From a bacterium (lineage in GTDB: Bacteria > JAHJDO01), in the NCBI GenBank assembly GCA_030611945.1, contig JAUWOV010000012.1:1-26944 (forward strand): a stretch of 26,944 bases of DNA, read 5' to 3'. The position numbers and the translations under genes were made by a program. How positions within the stretch are numbered: the first letter of the stretch is position 1; each line of letters begins with the position of its first letter. Below the pieces are notes generated by a model. The model did no database searches. It was given only the letters and a program-made list of their open reading frames with translations, and was not told the DNA's origin. Shown piece by piece: positions 6,340 to 16,900 of this stretch.

Positions 6340-8907
6340 ATGGACAAAAGAAAAAACAGACTATTGGCTTGTACAATTGGAATATGCCTGTCGTTAATGT
6401 TTTCTACTAATCTGTTTGCATATGAAAAAGAAACACATAGAGAAATAACAAAAGAGGTGGTTAAAAATGTCGAATCAAAAATAAGCAATGTCCTCACTAA
6501 TGAATGGAAACTTGAGGAAGGAACAAATTTTTCTTTCCGTATCATTAAGGGAAAGTCTGGCAATTACAGGCAGTTGATAACTCAAGGCAGTTGGGAGGAG
6601 GATGTTCCTTTTACTAACTGTCCAAAGCATTTTTACGACCCTACAACAGGAAATGGGGTGCTCGGTTTTACTGATGCGATATCAAGGGGTGTTGATAGTG
6701 TTGGAACTGTCTGGAGTTACAAGGATTCGAAAAACTATTTGTACAGCGCATTAACAGCAGAAAAGGGAAAAGACAGGTTAGCCAATTTCGGCAGGATGTT
6801 TTACTCATTGGGCAGAACCATCCATCTTTTAGAGGACATGGCTGTGCCATCACATGTGAGAAATGATTCGCATATGTATCTTCCAGGTACAGAATGGCTA
6901 TTTCGTCAAAGAGATATGTATGAAAAGTGGGCAGAGAAAGCAGCAAGAGATGGAATCTTAAAAACAACTAGCTGTGGAGCTGTAGCAATTTCAAATGATG
7001 ACATAAAAGACCTGTGGGATGAAACAAGAGACTATGGAGAAGCAGGAGATAATACATACATAGGAATGGGGCTTTCGGAATACACCAACCACTATTTTCT
7101 AAGTAGAGATACAATATTTAGAGAATATACATATCCAGAGAGAGCTGGATGTGGCGAGAAATTGGTAAGTGTAGAAGCAGAAGATGAGAAGATTGATATA
7201 ATCAAGTATCTTTACACAGCGGAAGTAGACCCGCTTGCAAAAGAGTCATTATTTTACAAATATCGAGAAAAGTACGATTTATATCAGCTTGACGATGTTT
7301 CATATCAGCTTGATGGGAATTGCCATAAGGCATATTCAGATAAACTAATTCCAAGAGCAGTTGGCTACTCTGCTGGTCTGTTGGATCACTTTTTCAGAGG
7401 CAAGCTGGATGTTACAAAGAAGGAAGCGAAAAGAAAAAGCGCTGATAACAGGAATTATGATGTAACGCTTAAGATAAAGAACAACTCTGGCGAAGCGATG
7501 AGCGGCGGGAGTTTTGTGCTGATGTATAAAAAGAATGAGACTGAATATGTGGAATTGGGAAGCACAAGTCTCTTGGAACTTCTTGAGAGCGGAGAAACAC
7601 TTGATGCAGGAGCGGAGACAAAGGAATGGAAGATAAACGGCGCAACAATAGAAATGCCGGATTACGCAAAGAAGGAGTTTAAACAAGGTGATTTCAGCAA
7701 GATAGAATTTACCCTTGCGTATAAAGGAAAACTTGGCGAAGAATCAAGCGTAACAATCGGAAAAGTTTTTGATGAGATGGAAGAAATCCCACCCTACTAC
7801 TTCCACGTCCAGCTTTCCCCATCATATGTGGAAACTGGGAGTCCTGTATCACAAACAGAAACATTCACAATAAAAGTTCAGTGTTATAACTATGGAACAT
7901 CTGTTAATCCCCCACCTGAAGGGACAGTGAATAAGCTTTCTGGCACAGAAAGTTATGTAAAGAATGATGATGGAGAATGGGAGAAGGAGAAGATAAATCC
8001 AGATTGTCAGGCGCCAGAAGCAGGTTGGGCAAAAAGTAATTATAACGGCGAGGTAAGTTTAGAAATAGTTGATACATCAGGTTATGAATTATATTTTAGT
8101 GGAGAAAACTTAGAAACGTTAGAGCTGGCAGATGGAGCAAGTTCAATATCAGGAGTGGTAATAAAGGCAGAAGATGGAAATATAGGAGATAATCATCTAT
8201 TCTTGATCATCTCCGCATCAGATGGAGCAGGAAACGGTAATGGTGCTTTGATGGTAAATCCAGTAATAGTCACTGCTCATGGCATAGCAGGCAGATATCA
8301 GAAAAGAGCTTTTCATGATACTCATATTACAGATCCAGATGATTGGAATGTAGGGGCATATAATGAGGCGTGGCATAGACTTGTGTATGGGTATTGGAAG
8401 TCTGGTACATGGCACCCAGGGTGGATTGATGCATCTTGGACAACACATGTGTATCATGCTAAAAGTTTTTTCTGGTCAAAAATAGGTGATTACAGCCATG
8501 GGCATGTTTATGTACAGATATGGGCACAAAAGTGTCAGGCAGCAATCAACCTCTCGGGGTATGCTCCTGATGAGATTGAGCATGCATGGATGAGAGCGGC
8601 AGTTACGATTGATGATGACCGTATTAATCATCTTATAGGCAGCATAAAAAATAAAACAACAGGAGAGGTGGGAGTAGTGCAAGTAATAGATGATACCCAT
8701 AAGTATCTAATTTGGGAAAATATACCGTTTTCTGATTTTGGGTCGGAAGTAACGTATGCGTTTGAACCGTCTATTAACACTGAAGGAGTGGGAGGGGCGA
8801 TGCAATTAAAGCCTGAGTACGATCCCATATTTAAACCTAATTCTATATCTGGAGTTAAGATGACAGGTAGTCCACAGATTTTATTTATTCCAAAAACGCC
8901 GGAATAA
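6340..8907 (+). CDS. Secreted zinc-dependent phospholipase C-like multi-domain protein
   Basis: An 855-residue protein with a signal peptide (about 1-27, ending NLFA). Residues about 28-355 match the zinc phospholipase C / S1-P1 nuclease helical fold. Candidate metal ligands in order are H33 (ETHREIT), E86/E87/D88 (GSWEEDVPF), H97 (KHFYDP), H162 and D166 (IHLLEDM), H172 (VPSHVRND), H251 and H350. An Ig-like region follows (about 368-480), then another beta-rich region, and a histidine- and tryptophan-rich C-terminal part (about 640-855) that I do not recognise. Hydrolysis of phospholipids or nucleic acids outside the cell is inferred. An AGAGGA site at 6325-6330 lies inside the previous gene, which suggests coupling. 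Confidence 0.8.
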   Translation: MDKRKNRLLACTIGICLSLMFSTNLFAYEKETHREITKEVVKNVESKISNVLTNEWKLEEGTNFSFRIIKGKSGNYRQLITQGSWEEDVPFTNCPKHFYDPTTGNGVLGFTDAISRGVDSVGTVWSYKDSKNYLYSALTAEKGKDRLANFGRMFYSLGRTIHLLEDMAVPSHVRNDSHMYLPGTEWLFRQRDMYEKWAEKAARDGILKTTSCGAVAISNDDIKDLWDETRDYGEAGDNTYIGMGLSEYTNHYFLSRDTIFREYTYPERAGCGEKLVSVEAEDEKIDIIKYLYTAEVDPLAKESLFYKYREKYDLYQLDDVSYQLDGNCHKAYSDKLIPRAVGYSAGLLDHFFRGKLDVTKKEAKRKSADNRNYDVTLKIKNNSGEAMSGGSFVLMYKKNETEYVELGSTSLLELLESGETLDAGAETKEWKINGATIEMPDYAKKEFKQGDFSKIEFTLAYKGKLGEESSVTIGKVFDEMEEIPPYYFHVQLSPSYVETGSPVSQTETFTIKVQCYNYGTSVNPPPEGTVNKLSGTESYVKNDDGEWEKEKINPDCQAPEAGWAKSNYNGEVSLEIVDTSGYELYFSGENLETLELADGASSISGVVIKAEDGNIGDNHLFLIISASDGAGNGNGALMVNPVIVTAHGIAGRYQKRAFHDTHITDPDDWNVGAYNEAWHRLVYGYWKSGTWHPGWIDASWTTHVYHAKSFFWSKIGDYSHGHVYVQIWAQKCQAAINLSGYAPDEIEHAWMRAAVTIDDDRINHLIGSIKNKTTGEVGVVQVIDDTHKYLIWENIPFSDFGSEVTYAFEPSINTEGVGGAMQLKPEYDPIFKPNSISGVKMTGSPQILFIPKTPE

Positions 8908-8908
8908 A

Positions 8909-9019
8909 ATGCTAAAAACAATCATAAAACCAGAACAAAAAGTACTGAAGGAATTACTTGAAGATACCGTTTCAAGAGCGTATTATGCGTCGCTTCAGGC
9001 TAAAGAAGTTTCTAGATAA
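8909..9019 (+). pseudogene. 36-codon remnant resembling a HEPN-domain fragment
   Basis: A short frame starting 1 bp after the previous stop, encoding 36 residues. The segment LEDTVSRAYYASLQAKEV resembles the SRAYYAxFHAAKxLL helix of HEPN-domain toxins and nucleotidyltransferase partners, but the protein stops where that domain should continue. It has no clear ribosome-binding site. It could be the broken edge of a former toxin-antitoxin gene, or a chance frame. It lies at the right border of the cargo block, 18 bp before rplA. Confidence 0.4.
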
Positions 9020-9037
9020 ACAAAAGGGAACGCCAGA

Positions 9038-9748
9038 ATGAAAAAGAGAGGTAAGAGGTATCAGGCAGTTGAAAAATTAATAGATAAAGAAAAAGTGTAT
9101 GACATTTCTCAGGCAGTTGAATTGCTGAAAGAGTCGGCTAGCGCGAAGTTTGATGAAACGGTTAATATGGCTTTTCATCTGGGAGTAGATCCTAAAAATG
9201 CTGACCAGCAGGTAAGAGGCGTTATAAATTTGCCTCATGGAACAGGCAAGACTGTAAGGATTGCGGCTTTTGCGAAGGGCGATAATGCTGATAAAGCCAA
9301 GAAAGCAGGAGCTGATTTTGTCGGGGATAAGGATCTGATGGATAAAATAAGCAAAGGCTGGCTTGATTTTGATGTTGTGGTTGCAACACCTGATATGATG
9401 AAAGAGATAAGTAAGTTAGGCAAGATACTTGGACCGCGCGGATTAATGCCTAATCCAAAGAGCGGGACAGTCGCTTCGGATATAGCGGGAGCTGTAACAG
9501 AGATTAAAGCAGGGAAGGTAGAGTACAGGCTGGACAAAGGAGCGAATTTGCACATAGTAGTAGGAAAAGCTTCGTTCTCCAAAGAGCAATTATCAGATAA
9601 TATATTGGCAGTTGTAAAAGAAATTACTCAGGCAAAACCTGCGTCTTGTAAAGGACAATATGTAAAGAATCTTGCTATTAGTTCCACAATGGGACCAGCA
9701 ATAAGACTGAATGTAAATGTTAAGGCACAAAGTGGCAAAGGCACATAG
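9038..9748 (+). CDS. rplA: 50S ribosomal protein L1
   Basis: A 236-residue protein of normal length with hallmarks [18 protein letters not shown] (about 68-85) and [18 protein letters not shown] (about 127-144). L1 forms the mobile L1 stalk that handles exiting tRNA, and in many bacteria it represses translation of its own operon by binding near rplK. The start is supported by AAGGGA about 8 bases upstream. The gene is separated from rplK by the cargo block, so repression of rplA by L1 binding ahead of rplK would have to pass through the inserted genes. Confidence 0.98.
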   Translation: MKKRGKRYQAVEKLIDKEKVYDISQAVELLKESASAKFDETVNMAFHLGVDPKNADQQVRGVINLPHGTGKTVRIAAFAKGDNADKAKKAGADFVGDKDLMDKISKGWLDFDVVVATPDMMKEISKLGKILGPRGLMPNPKSGTVASDIAGAVTEIKAGKVEYRLDKGANLHIVVGKASFSKEQLSDNILAVVKEITQAKPASCKGQYVKNLAISSTMGPAIRLNVNVKAQSGKGT

Positions 9749-9765
9749 GCACAAAGTATAAAAAG

Positions 9766-9793
9766 TCCCCCTTTGAAGGGGGATTCAGGGGGA
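9766..9793 (+). repeat. C/G-rich inverted repeat ahead of rplJ with two alternative pairings
   Basis: TCCCCCTT (9766-9773) can pair with AAGGGGGA (9776-9783) next to it, or its first seven bases can pair with AGGGGGA (9787-9793) further on. The distal arm is the only ribosome-binding-like sequence before the rplJ ATG at 9797. The shape, a C-run followed by two G-runs, resembles dispersed short repeats seen in many bacterial genomes. I find no second copy in this window. An 11-bp direct repeat, AGGCACAAAGT, lies just upstream at 9723-9733 and 9747-9757. Confidence 0.6.
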
Positions 9794-9796
9794 TGT

Positions 9797-10354
9797 ATGA
9801 ATAAAGATGAAAAGGCAAAAAGGGTAAAGGAATTAGCTGGGCAATTCCAGAAGAGTCCTAATAATATGATATTTACAGATTATAAAGGCTTAACAGTTAA
9901 AGAGATATCAGGCTTGCGGGAAACATTAAATGAAAAAGGAATATTATATAAGGTTATCAAAAATAGACTTGCATGTTTGGCATTAAAAGAGAGTGGACTG
10001 AAGGGTTTGGATCATTTTTTTACAGGTCCTACAGCTATTGCTTTTGCGCAAAATGATCCAACTGTTCCGGCAAAAGCGCTGTCAAAATGTTCAAAAGAAT
10101 ATGATTGTCTTAATATAAAAGGAGGGTTTATTGATGAACTCGTTTTTTCTGCAGAACAGGTTAAAGAGATCGCTTTAATTCCTTCCAGAGGTCAATTACT
10201 TATGCAGTTAGTGGGACAGCTTCAGGCTCCAATAGGTAATTTTGTATATTGTATTAGATCAATATTAGCCAGGTTTGTGTATGTGATTCAAGCTGTAATA
10301 GATAATAAAACTAATTCAAAGACAGAGGAGGTAGATAATGGTAACAAAAGCTAA
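9797..10354 (+). CDS. rplJ: 50S ribosomal protein L10
   Basis: A 185-residue protein. The N-terminal rRNA-binding part contains [19 protein letters not shown] and [15 protein letters not shown]. The C-terminal helix that carries L7/L12 dimers is around 160-180. I chose the ATG at 9797 because the only earlier start in frame is a TTG at 9773 inside the C/G-rich repeat, which would add non-homologous residues. The ribosome-binding sequence AGGGGG is part of that repeat. The 3' end overlaps rplL by 17 bases, consistent with coupled translation of the stalk proteins. Confidence 0.95.
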   Translation: MNKDEKAKRVKELAGQFQKSPNNMIFTDYKGLTVKEISGLRETLNEKGILYKVIKNRLACLALKESGLKGLDHFFTGPTAIAFAQNDPTVPAKALSKCSKEYDCLNIKGGFIDELVFSAEQVKEIALIPSRGQLLMQLVGQLQAPIGNFVYCIRSILARFVYVIQAVIDNKTNSKTEEVDNGNKS

Positions 10355-10805
10355 AAAAGCAACAGAAGAAAAGGCAACAGAAGAACCAGTAAAGAAAATT
10401 CCTAAGGTTGAGGCAAAAAAGCCGGACAAAGCAGGCATTATAGATCTGGTAAAGAATATGACAGTTTTGGAGTTATCTAATCTTGTAAAAGATCTGGAAA
10501 AGGAATTTGGTGTTACTGCTGCTCCGGTTGGTATTGGAGCTGTCTCTCCAGGAGCAGCATCTGCTTCTGCTGCTCCAGATGAAGAGAAGGAGAAGACAAC
10601 GTTTACTGTCTTATTAAAGCAGTTTGGGGATAAGAAGATTCAGGTAATAAAGGAAGTAAGAGCTCTTACAGAGTTAGGACTTAAGGAGGCGAAAGACCTT
10701 GTAGAGAGCGCGCCAAAGCCTATTAAGGAAAATATTTCAAAGGAGGAAGCTGAGGAGCTTAAGGGAAAATTAGAAGCTGTTGGCGCTGTTGTAGAATTGC
10801 AGTAA
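10338..10805 (+). CDS. rplL: 50S ribosomal protein L7/L12 with N-terminal extension
   Basis: A 155-residue protein. The dimerisation domain begins near residue 32 ([26 protein letters not shown]), followed by an Ala-rich hinge and the C-terminal factor-binding domain ([21 protein letters not shown] and [17 protein letters not shown]). L12 recruits EF-Tu and EF-G to the ribosome. About 30 Lys/Glu/Ala-rich residues precede the usual start (family length is about 120-130). The ribosome-binding site GAGGAGG at 10325-10331 clearly serves the ATG at 10338, so the extension is probably real. Confidence 0.97.
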   Translation: MVTKAKKATEEKATEEPVKKIPKVEAKKPDKAGIIDLVKNMTVLELSNLVKDLEKEFGVTAAPVGIGAVSPGAASASAAPDEEKEKTTFTVLLKQFGDKKIQVIKEVRALTELGLKEAKDLVESAPKPIKENISKEEAEELKGKLEAVGAVVELQ

Positions 10806-10832
10806 TGCTAGTCCTTAAAGACATAATAATTG

Positions 10833-10855
10833 CTGCTAAAAGCAGTTTAATTTAA
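10833..10855 (+). terminator. Weak terminator-like hairpin after rplL (possible attenuator)
   Basis: CTGCT (10833-10837), loop AAA and AGCAG (10841-10845) form a 5-bp stem followed by TTTAATTT. The stem is short and the T-run is broken, so at most it is a partial attenuator between the stalk genes and rpoBC. A weak terminator in this place is known in E. coli. Confidence 0.3.
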
Positions 10856-10859
10856 GTGA

Positions 10860-10890
10860 ACCACGTTAGAGAATTTTCTCTAAGCGTGGT
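10860..10890 (+). promoter_or_regulatory. Long hairpin directly before the rpoBC ribosome-binding site
   Basis: ACCACGTTAGAGAA (10860-10873) is complementary to TTCTCTAA-G-CGTGGT (10876-10890): 14 paired bases with one bulged G and a very small loop. The ribosome-binding site GAAGGGGG starts at the next base, 10891. There is no T-run after it, so it is not an ordinary terminator. It could be an RNase III-type processing site, as known between rplL and rpoB of E. coli, or a translational control element. Confidence 0.65.
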
Positions 10891-10905
10891 GAAGGGGGAA
10901 TAAAT

Positions 10906-13900
10906 ATGTCTCAACGTGTATCTAATTCTTCTGGTAGAGATGTATATTGTCAGATCTCTTCTATTATGAATGTTCCTGATTTAATGTATGTTCAAAGGGC
11001 GCCATATGCAGAATTTCTTCAGAGGAATGTATCCCCTGCGACTCGTAAAAATCAGGGACTTCAAGCAGTATTTAACGAATTTTTCCCAATAATAGACGAA
11101 AAGGGAAAATTCTGCCTGGAATTTTCAAGTTATAGTATTGGTGATCCTAAACACAATGTAGCTGAATGCAAGAGGTGTGGAGCAACATATGCTGCTACTC
11201 TTAAGTTGAGGATGAAACTGACTATTAATGAAAAGGATTCCACCAAAGCCTGCATAGCAAGAGAGCAGGAGGTGTATTTGCTGGATTTACCTCTTATGAC
11301 AGAACAGGGGACATTTGTCATCAATGGAGCAGAGAGAGTTATTGTTAGTCAGTTACATAGATCTCCGGGGCTTTATTGTCAAAAAAAAGAAGTTTCTAAT
11401 GAGAAAGAGCTTTATTCAGCGCGTCTTATTCCGAACAGAGGGGTCTGGCTTGAGTTTGAATTTGATGCTAATGACATACTTTATGTCAGCATGGACCGTA
11501 AAAGAAAGATGCTTGCTACAGTTTTGCTTAGAGCGTTTGGATATGTGACAGATGAAGAGATTATCAGGCTTTTCTATATATGCAAGGCGAAAATAATTAC
11601 AAATAAGACAGTGTCTGATGATATTGTTGATGAAATTCTGGCAGAGGATGTAGTTGATGAAAATACAGGAGAGATCATAGCAGAGAGTAAAGAAAGAATA
11701 ACTCCTTCTATTGCTAAGAAGATATTAACATTCAAGATTAAAAGCATAAACATAATAGAAATGTCCGGCAAAGATATTTCTATTATAAATACACTTGCAA
11801 AAGATCATAGAAAATCAAAAGAAGAAGCTTTTGTGGAAATGTATAAAAGATTGCGTCCAAGTGATCACTTTACAATAGATGCTGCTGAGAGTTATTTTAA
11901 GGACATTATTTATAATCCTAGAAGATACGACCTTTCACAAGTTGGTAGATATAAGTTAAATCAGAAGTTAGGTCTTAATTATTCTTTGGACAAGACCACT
12001 TTAGATAAAGAAGACATAGTAGGAACAATCCATTATTTACTTAAGGCAAAGCACAATGCGGAAGAAGAGGATGATATTGACCATCTTTGGAATAGAAGGG
12101 TTAGAACTGTTGGGGAATTACTGCAGACTCAGTTTAGAATAGGGCTTGCTAAGCTGGAAAGATCTGTAAAAGAGAGAATAGCGTTTCAAGAACCAGATAC
12201 TGTTATGCCTCATAATCTAATTAATGGACGGTTAATTTCTTCAGCAGTAAATGATTTTTTTGCGCGTGGGCAGCTATCGCAATTTATGGATCAAACAAAT
12301 CCTTTATCAGAACTTACTCATAAAAGAAGGATAAGCGCCTTAGGTCCCGGAGGACTTACAAGAGAGAGAGCAGGATTTGAGGTCAGGGATGTTCATCCAA
12401 CTCACTATGGACGTATTTGTCCTATAGAAACTCCTGAGGGGCCTAATATTGGGTTGATAGCTTCTCTTGCTACATATACCAAGATTAATAAGCTGGGATT
12501 GTTAGAGACACCTGCAAGGAAAGTTGTCAATGGTAGAGTGACCAATGAAGTGGTTTGGCTGTCTGCTGATCTTGGTGACAAAAATATTGTTGCTCAGGCT
12601 AACGCAAAGATTGATAAAAAAGGGCATTTTATTGACGATGAGGTATCAGTTAGAGTTAAAGGCGATTTTCGTAAAGTCTCTCCAAAAGATGTAAATTTTG
12701 TGGATGTCTCGCCTAATCAAATAATTAGTGTAGCTGCAGGATTAATCCCTTTTTTGGAGCATGATGATGCAAACAGAGCTCTTATGGGATCCAATATGCA
12801 GAGACAGGCAGTTCCTCTTCTAAAACCGGAAGCTCCTTTGATTGGTACAGGAATGGAGAGTATTGTTGCCAAAGGGTCGGGATCTGCTGTTGCTGCTAAG
12901 AGAGCGGGGATTGTGGAATCGGTGTGTTCTGATAAGATAATTATTCGTCAGGAAGAAAACGAGGATGATTTTGATGAATACATATTAAGAAAATTTGAAA
13001 AATCAAATCAAAACACCTGTATTAATCAGCGACCGATTGTTAAAGAAGAAGAAAGAGTTTCTAAAGATGATATCATAGCTGAAGGATCTGCTACAGATAA
13101 TAGGGAATTAGCTTTGGGACAAAATGTGTTGGTAGCCTTTATGCCATGGAGAGGATATAATTTTGAAGACGCTATTGTCATTAGCGAAAAACTGGTTAAG
13201 GATGATGTTTTGTCCTCTATTCATATTGAGGAATTGGAAGTAGAAGCCAGGGAAACAAAACTTGGGAAAGAAGAGATCACTCGTGATATACCTAATGTTA
13301 GCGAAGGAGAACTGGCTAACCTGGATGAACATGGAATTGTTCAAATTGGGACACATGTGAAGCCGGGAGACGTATTAGTAGGGAAAGTGACTCCTAAAAG
13401 TGAAACAGGTCTGACATCTGAAGAAAAATTATTGATAGCAATTTTTGGAGAAAAGGCTGGTGATGTGCTTAACACATCTTTAACTGTTCCTGTTGGTATG
13501 GAGGGGATAGTTACAGATGTTAGAATATTGTCAAGACGCGATAAAGACGATATGGATGGGTTGCAGAAAAAGGTTATTGAGGATATTGAGTGTAAAATTG
13601 AGGAAGAAATCAGAAGAACTAAGAATAATCTAATTGACAGACTTGGGAAGCATATTATAGGGAAAGTAATAGCTGGGGATCTGATTAACAAGAGTGGGAA
13701 AGTCTTTCTCTCTGCTAACCAGAAAGTTAAAAGGGAAGATATAGGTAATATACCTCTTAAGTATCTGAGAAACCTTAGACTTAAAAGCACCGACATCAAT
13801 AGAAAAATTCTTACATTAATTGAGAGCTTTGAGGGAAAACTAAAGTCTCTTAGTAAAGAGAGGAGATTAGAAATAGAAAAGATCAAGAAGGGTGATGAAC

Positions 13901-16900
13901 TTTCCCCAGGTGTAATAAAACGTATAATGGTTTATATAGGCAATAAGAGAAAAATTTCAAAGGGAGATAAGGTTTCCGGCAGGCATGGCAATAAAGGTAT
14001 TATTGCAAAAATATTGCCGGAGGAAGATATGCCTTATTTATCAGATGGAACACCAATGGGAATTTTGCTTAATCCTTTAGGCGTTCCTTCAAGAATGAAT
14101 GCGGGTCAGATTTTAGAAACTCATCTTGGCTGGGCAGCTAAGGTTTTGGGTATAAAGATTGCGACACCTGTTTTTAATGGAATTAGAGAGGCAGAAATAA
14201 AACAGCTTCTCAAAAAGGCAGGGCTGCCTGAAGATGGTCAGGATACTTTGTATGACGGGATGACAGGAGAACCATTTGATAATAAGGTAACTGTTGGTTA
14301 TATTTACATGATGAAATTATCACATCTTGTGGATGATAAGATGCATGCTCGCGCAACAGGTCCGTATTCATTAGTTACCCAGCAGCCTTTGGGAGGAAAG
14401 GCTCAGTTTGGAGGACAGCGTTTTGGTGAGATGGAGGTATGGGCATTAGAAGCATATGGTGCTGCTCATACTTTACAGGAATTACTTACAGTGAAAAGTG
14501 ACGATGTTGTTGGCAGAATGCGGATATATGAAAGCATTGTAAAGGGGGAGAATACAGTTCAATCCGGCATACCAGAGTCTTTCAATGTTTTATTGAAGGA
14601 ATTGCAAGGCTTAGGTTTGGGAGTTAAGCTTATAAGGGCTAAAAGGCCTTGTGGATTTTCTGATCTTGTTTTTCCAAAATGGCAGCCTGACAGTTCAGAG
14701 GAATTTCAAAGTAGAACGGGTATGATTGAAGCTATATCTATTAATTTGGTTTCCTCTGAAGAGATTAGGCTATGGTCTAAAGGAGAAGTTAGAAAGCCGG
14801 AAACTATAAATTATAGAACATTCAGGCCGGAAAAAGACGGGCTTTTTTGCGAAAGGATCTTTGGACCAACAAAGGATTGGGAATGTTACTGTGGTAAGTA
14901 TAAGAGAATCAGACATAAAGGGGTAATTTGTGATAGATGCGGTGTGGAAGTTACACAATCTAAGGTAAGACGTCAACGTATGGGGCATATAAGTCTTGCT
15001 TCACCAGTAGCTCATGTTTGGCTTTTTAAGGTTGTCCCAAGTTATATGAGTACATTGCTTGATTTGAGTTTGAAGAATATAGAAAAGATTCTCTATTATG
15101 AGAGTTATGTAGTGCTGGGTGCTGGAAAGACCTCTTTAGGGAAGTATCAGCTTTTAAGTGATGAGGAGTATGAGAAATACAGAGAAGAATTCGGCAATGG
15201 ATTTCATGCAGAGATGGGAGCTTCAGCTATCAAAAAAATGTTGGAAGACATGGATTTGGATAAACTTGCAGAGAGCTTGAAGGAGAAAGAAAGGAAAACA
15301 TCGTTTAAACAATCAAAGAAAAAAATTAATAAAAGGTTAAGGGTTGTTGAAGCCTTTCGTACTTCCGGTAGTAGACCTGAATGGATGATTATGGATGTTA
15401 TACCTGTTATACCTCCTGACTTAAGACCTTTAGTGCCTTTGGATGGAGGGCGCTTTGCGACCTCTGATTTGAATGACTTATATCGGAGAGTTATTAACCG
15501 AAATAACAGGCTAAAGAGGCTTCTGGAACTAGGCGCGCCTAGTATAATTATTAGAAATGAAAAAAGGATGCTACAGGAAGCGGTTGATGCTCTATTTGAT
15601 AATGGCAGACATGGCAGGACAGTAGTTGGACATGGTAATCGTCCGCTTAAATCCCTTAGCAACATGCTGGGTGGAAAACAGGGTAGATTCAGACAGAATC
15701 TTTTGGGAAAACGCGTTGATTATTCAGGAAGATCAGTTATTGTTGTGGATCCAAAATTGAAGCTGCATCAATGCGGTTTACCTAAGCGCATGGCATTAGA
15801 ACTGTTTGAGCCGTTTGTGATCAGGAAATTAAGAGAGAAGGGAATAATAAATACTATAAAGAATGCGAAGAAGATGCTGGAAAAAGCAGAAGCAGAAATA
15901 TGGGATATTCTTGATGAGGTAATAAGGAATCGTTTCGTTTTACTTAACAGGGCTCCAACACTACATAGACTTGGCATACAGGCATTTCAGCCTGTTCTTA
16001 TTGAAGGTAAGGCAATAGGAGTCCATCCACTGGTTTGCGCTGCGTTTAATGCAGATTTTGACGGAGACCAAATGGCAGTCCATGTGCCTCTTACACCAGA
16101 GGCTGAGTTAGAAGCAGAGTTTTTAATGTTATCAAGTAAAAATATTTTTTCTCCTGCCAGCGGAGAAGCAATAATGGCGCCGAGACAGGAGATCGTATTA
16201 GGATGCTATTACTTAACAAAAGAAGAGCAGAGCAATAAGAAAGAAGAAAAAATATTTTCATCATCATACGAAGCAATTGCTTCGTATGATTCTAAAAAAG
16301 TGAAATTGCATTCTGTGATAAAGATAAGGATAAATGGAGAACTGATAGAGACAACAGTAGGAAGAATTCTGTTTAATGAAATTTTGCCTCATTCATTACT
16401 ATTTGTAAATAGGGTGTTTGATAAAGACAAATTGGGTGGCTTAATTGAAGAGTGTTTCAAAAAAGAAGGGCATCATCAGACAGTGTTAATGTTAGATAGA
16501 ATTAAGACATTAGGATTTGAGATGGCTACCAGAGGCGGTATTTCCATCTGCATTGATAATATGGTTATTCCTGCAATAAAGGGCAAGTTGTTAGAGCAAG
16601 GGAAACGAGAGGCTGGTATTGTTGAGGAGCAGTATAGGAAAGGCGTTATTACTGATGTAGAGAGATATAATAAGGTAATTGATGTGTGGACGCATATTAC
16701 GGATAAGGTCTCAGACGCTATGTTTAAAGAAATGGAAAAGGATCCTTTTAATCCTGTTCTAATGATGCTGCTTTCAGGCGCAAGAGGCAGCAGTCAGCAG
16801 ATAAGGCAATTAGCAGGCATGCGGGGGCTAATGGCTAAACCTAAGAAGAATATTACAGGAGAGATAGGAGAGATCATAGAGACTCCTATAATGACAAATT

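Noticed and set aside
7283-7318. Short tandem repeat (TATCAGCTTGA units) in the 855-aa protein gene
   Set aside because: Two imperfect 21-base units encoding YQLDDVS/YQLDGN are a small internal duplication and need no special explanation.
9723-9757. 11-bp direct repeat AGGCACAAAGT as a target-site duplication
   Set aside because: The two copies are only 13 bp apart and overlap the rplA 3' end, with nothing mobile between them. A local slip duplication is simpler.
9773-9796. Earlier TTG start for rplJ
   Set aside because: It would translate through the C/G-rich repeat and add non-homologous residues. The ATG at 9797 gives a normal L10 start.
13341-13886. Minus-strand 181-codon frame opposite rpoBC
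   Set aside because: It is a shadow of the polymerase gene, with low-complexity composition and no start signal.
14640-14725. rpoB-rpoC fusion as a sequencing frameshift or a hidden second start
   Set aside because: Coding is in frame and plausible throughout the connector, and there is no Shine-Dalgarno sequence before M1273. Only raw reads could fully exclude an error.
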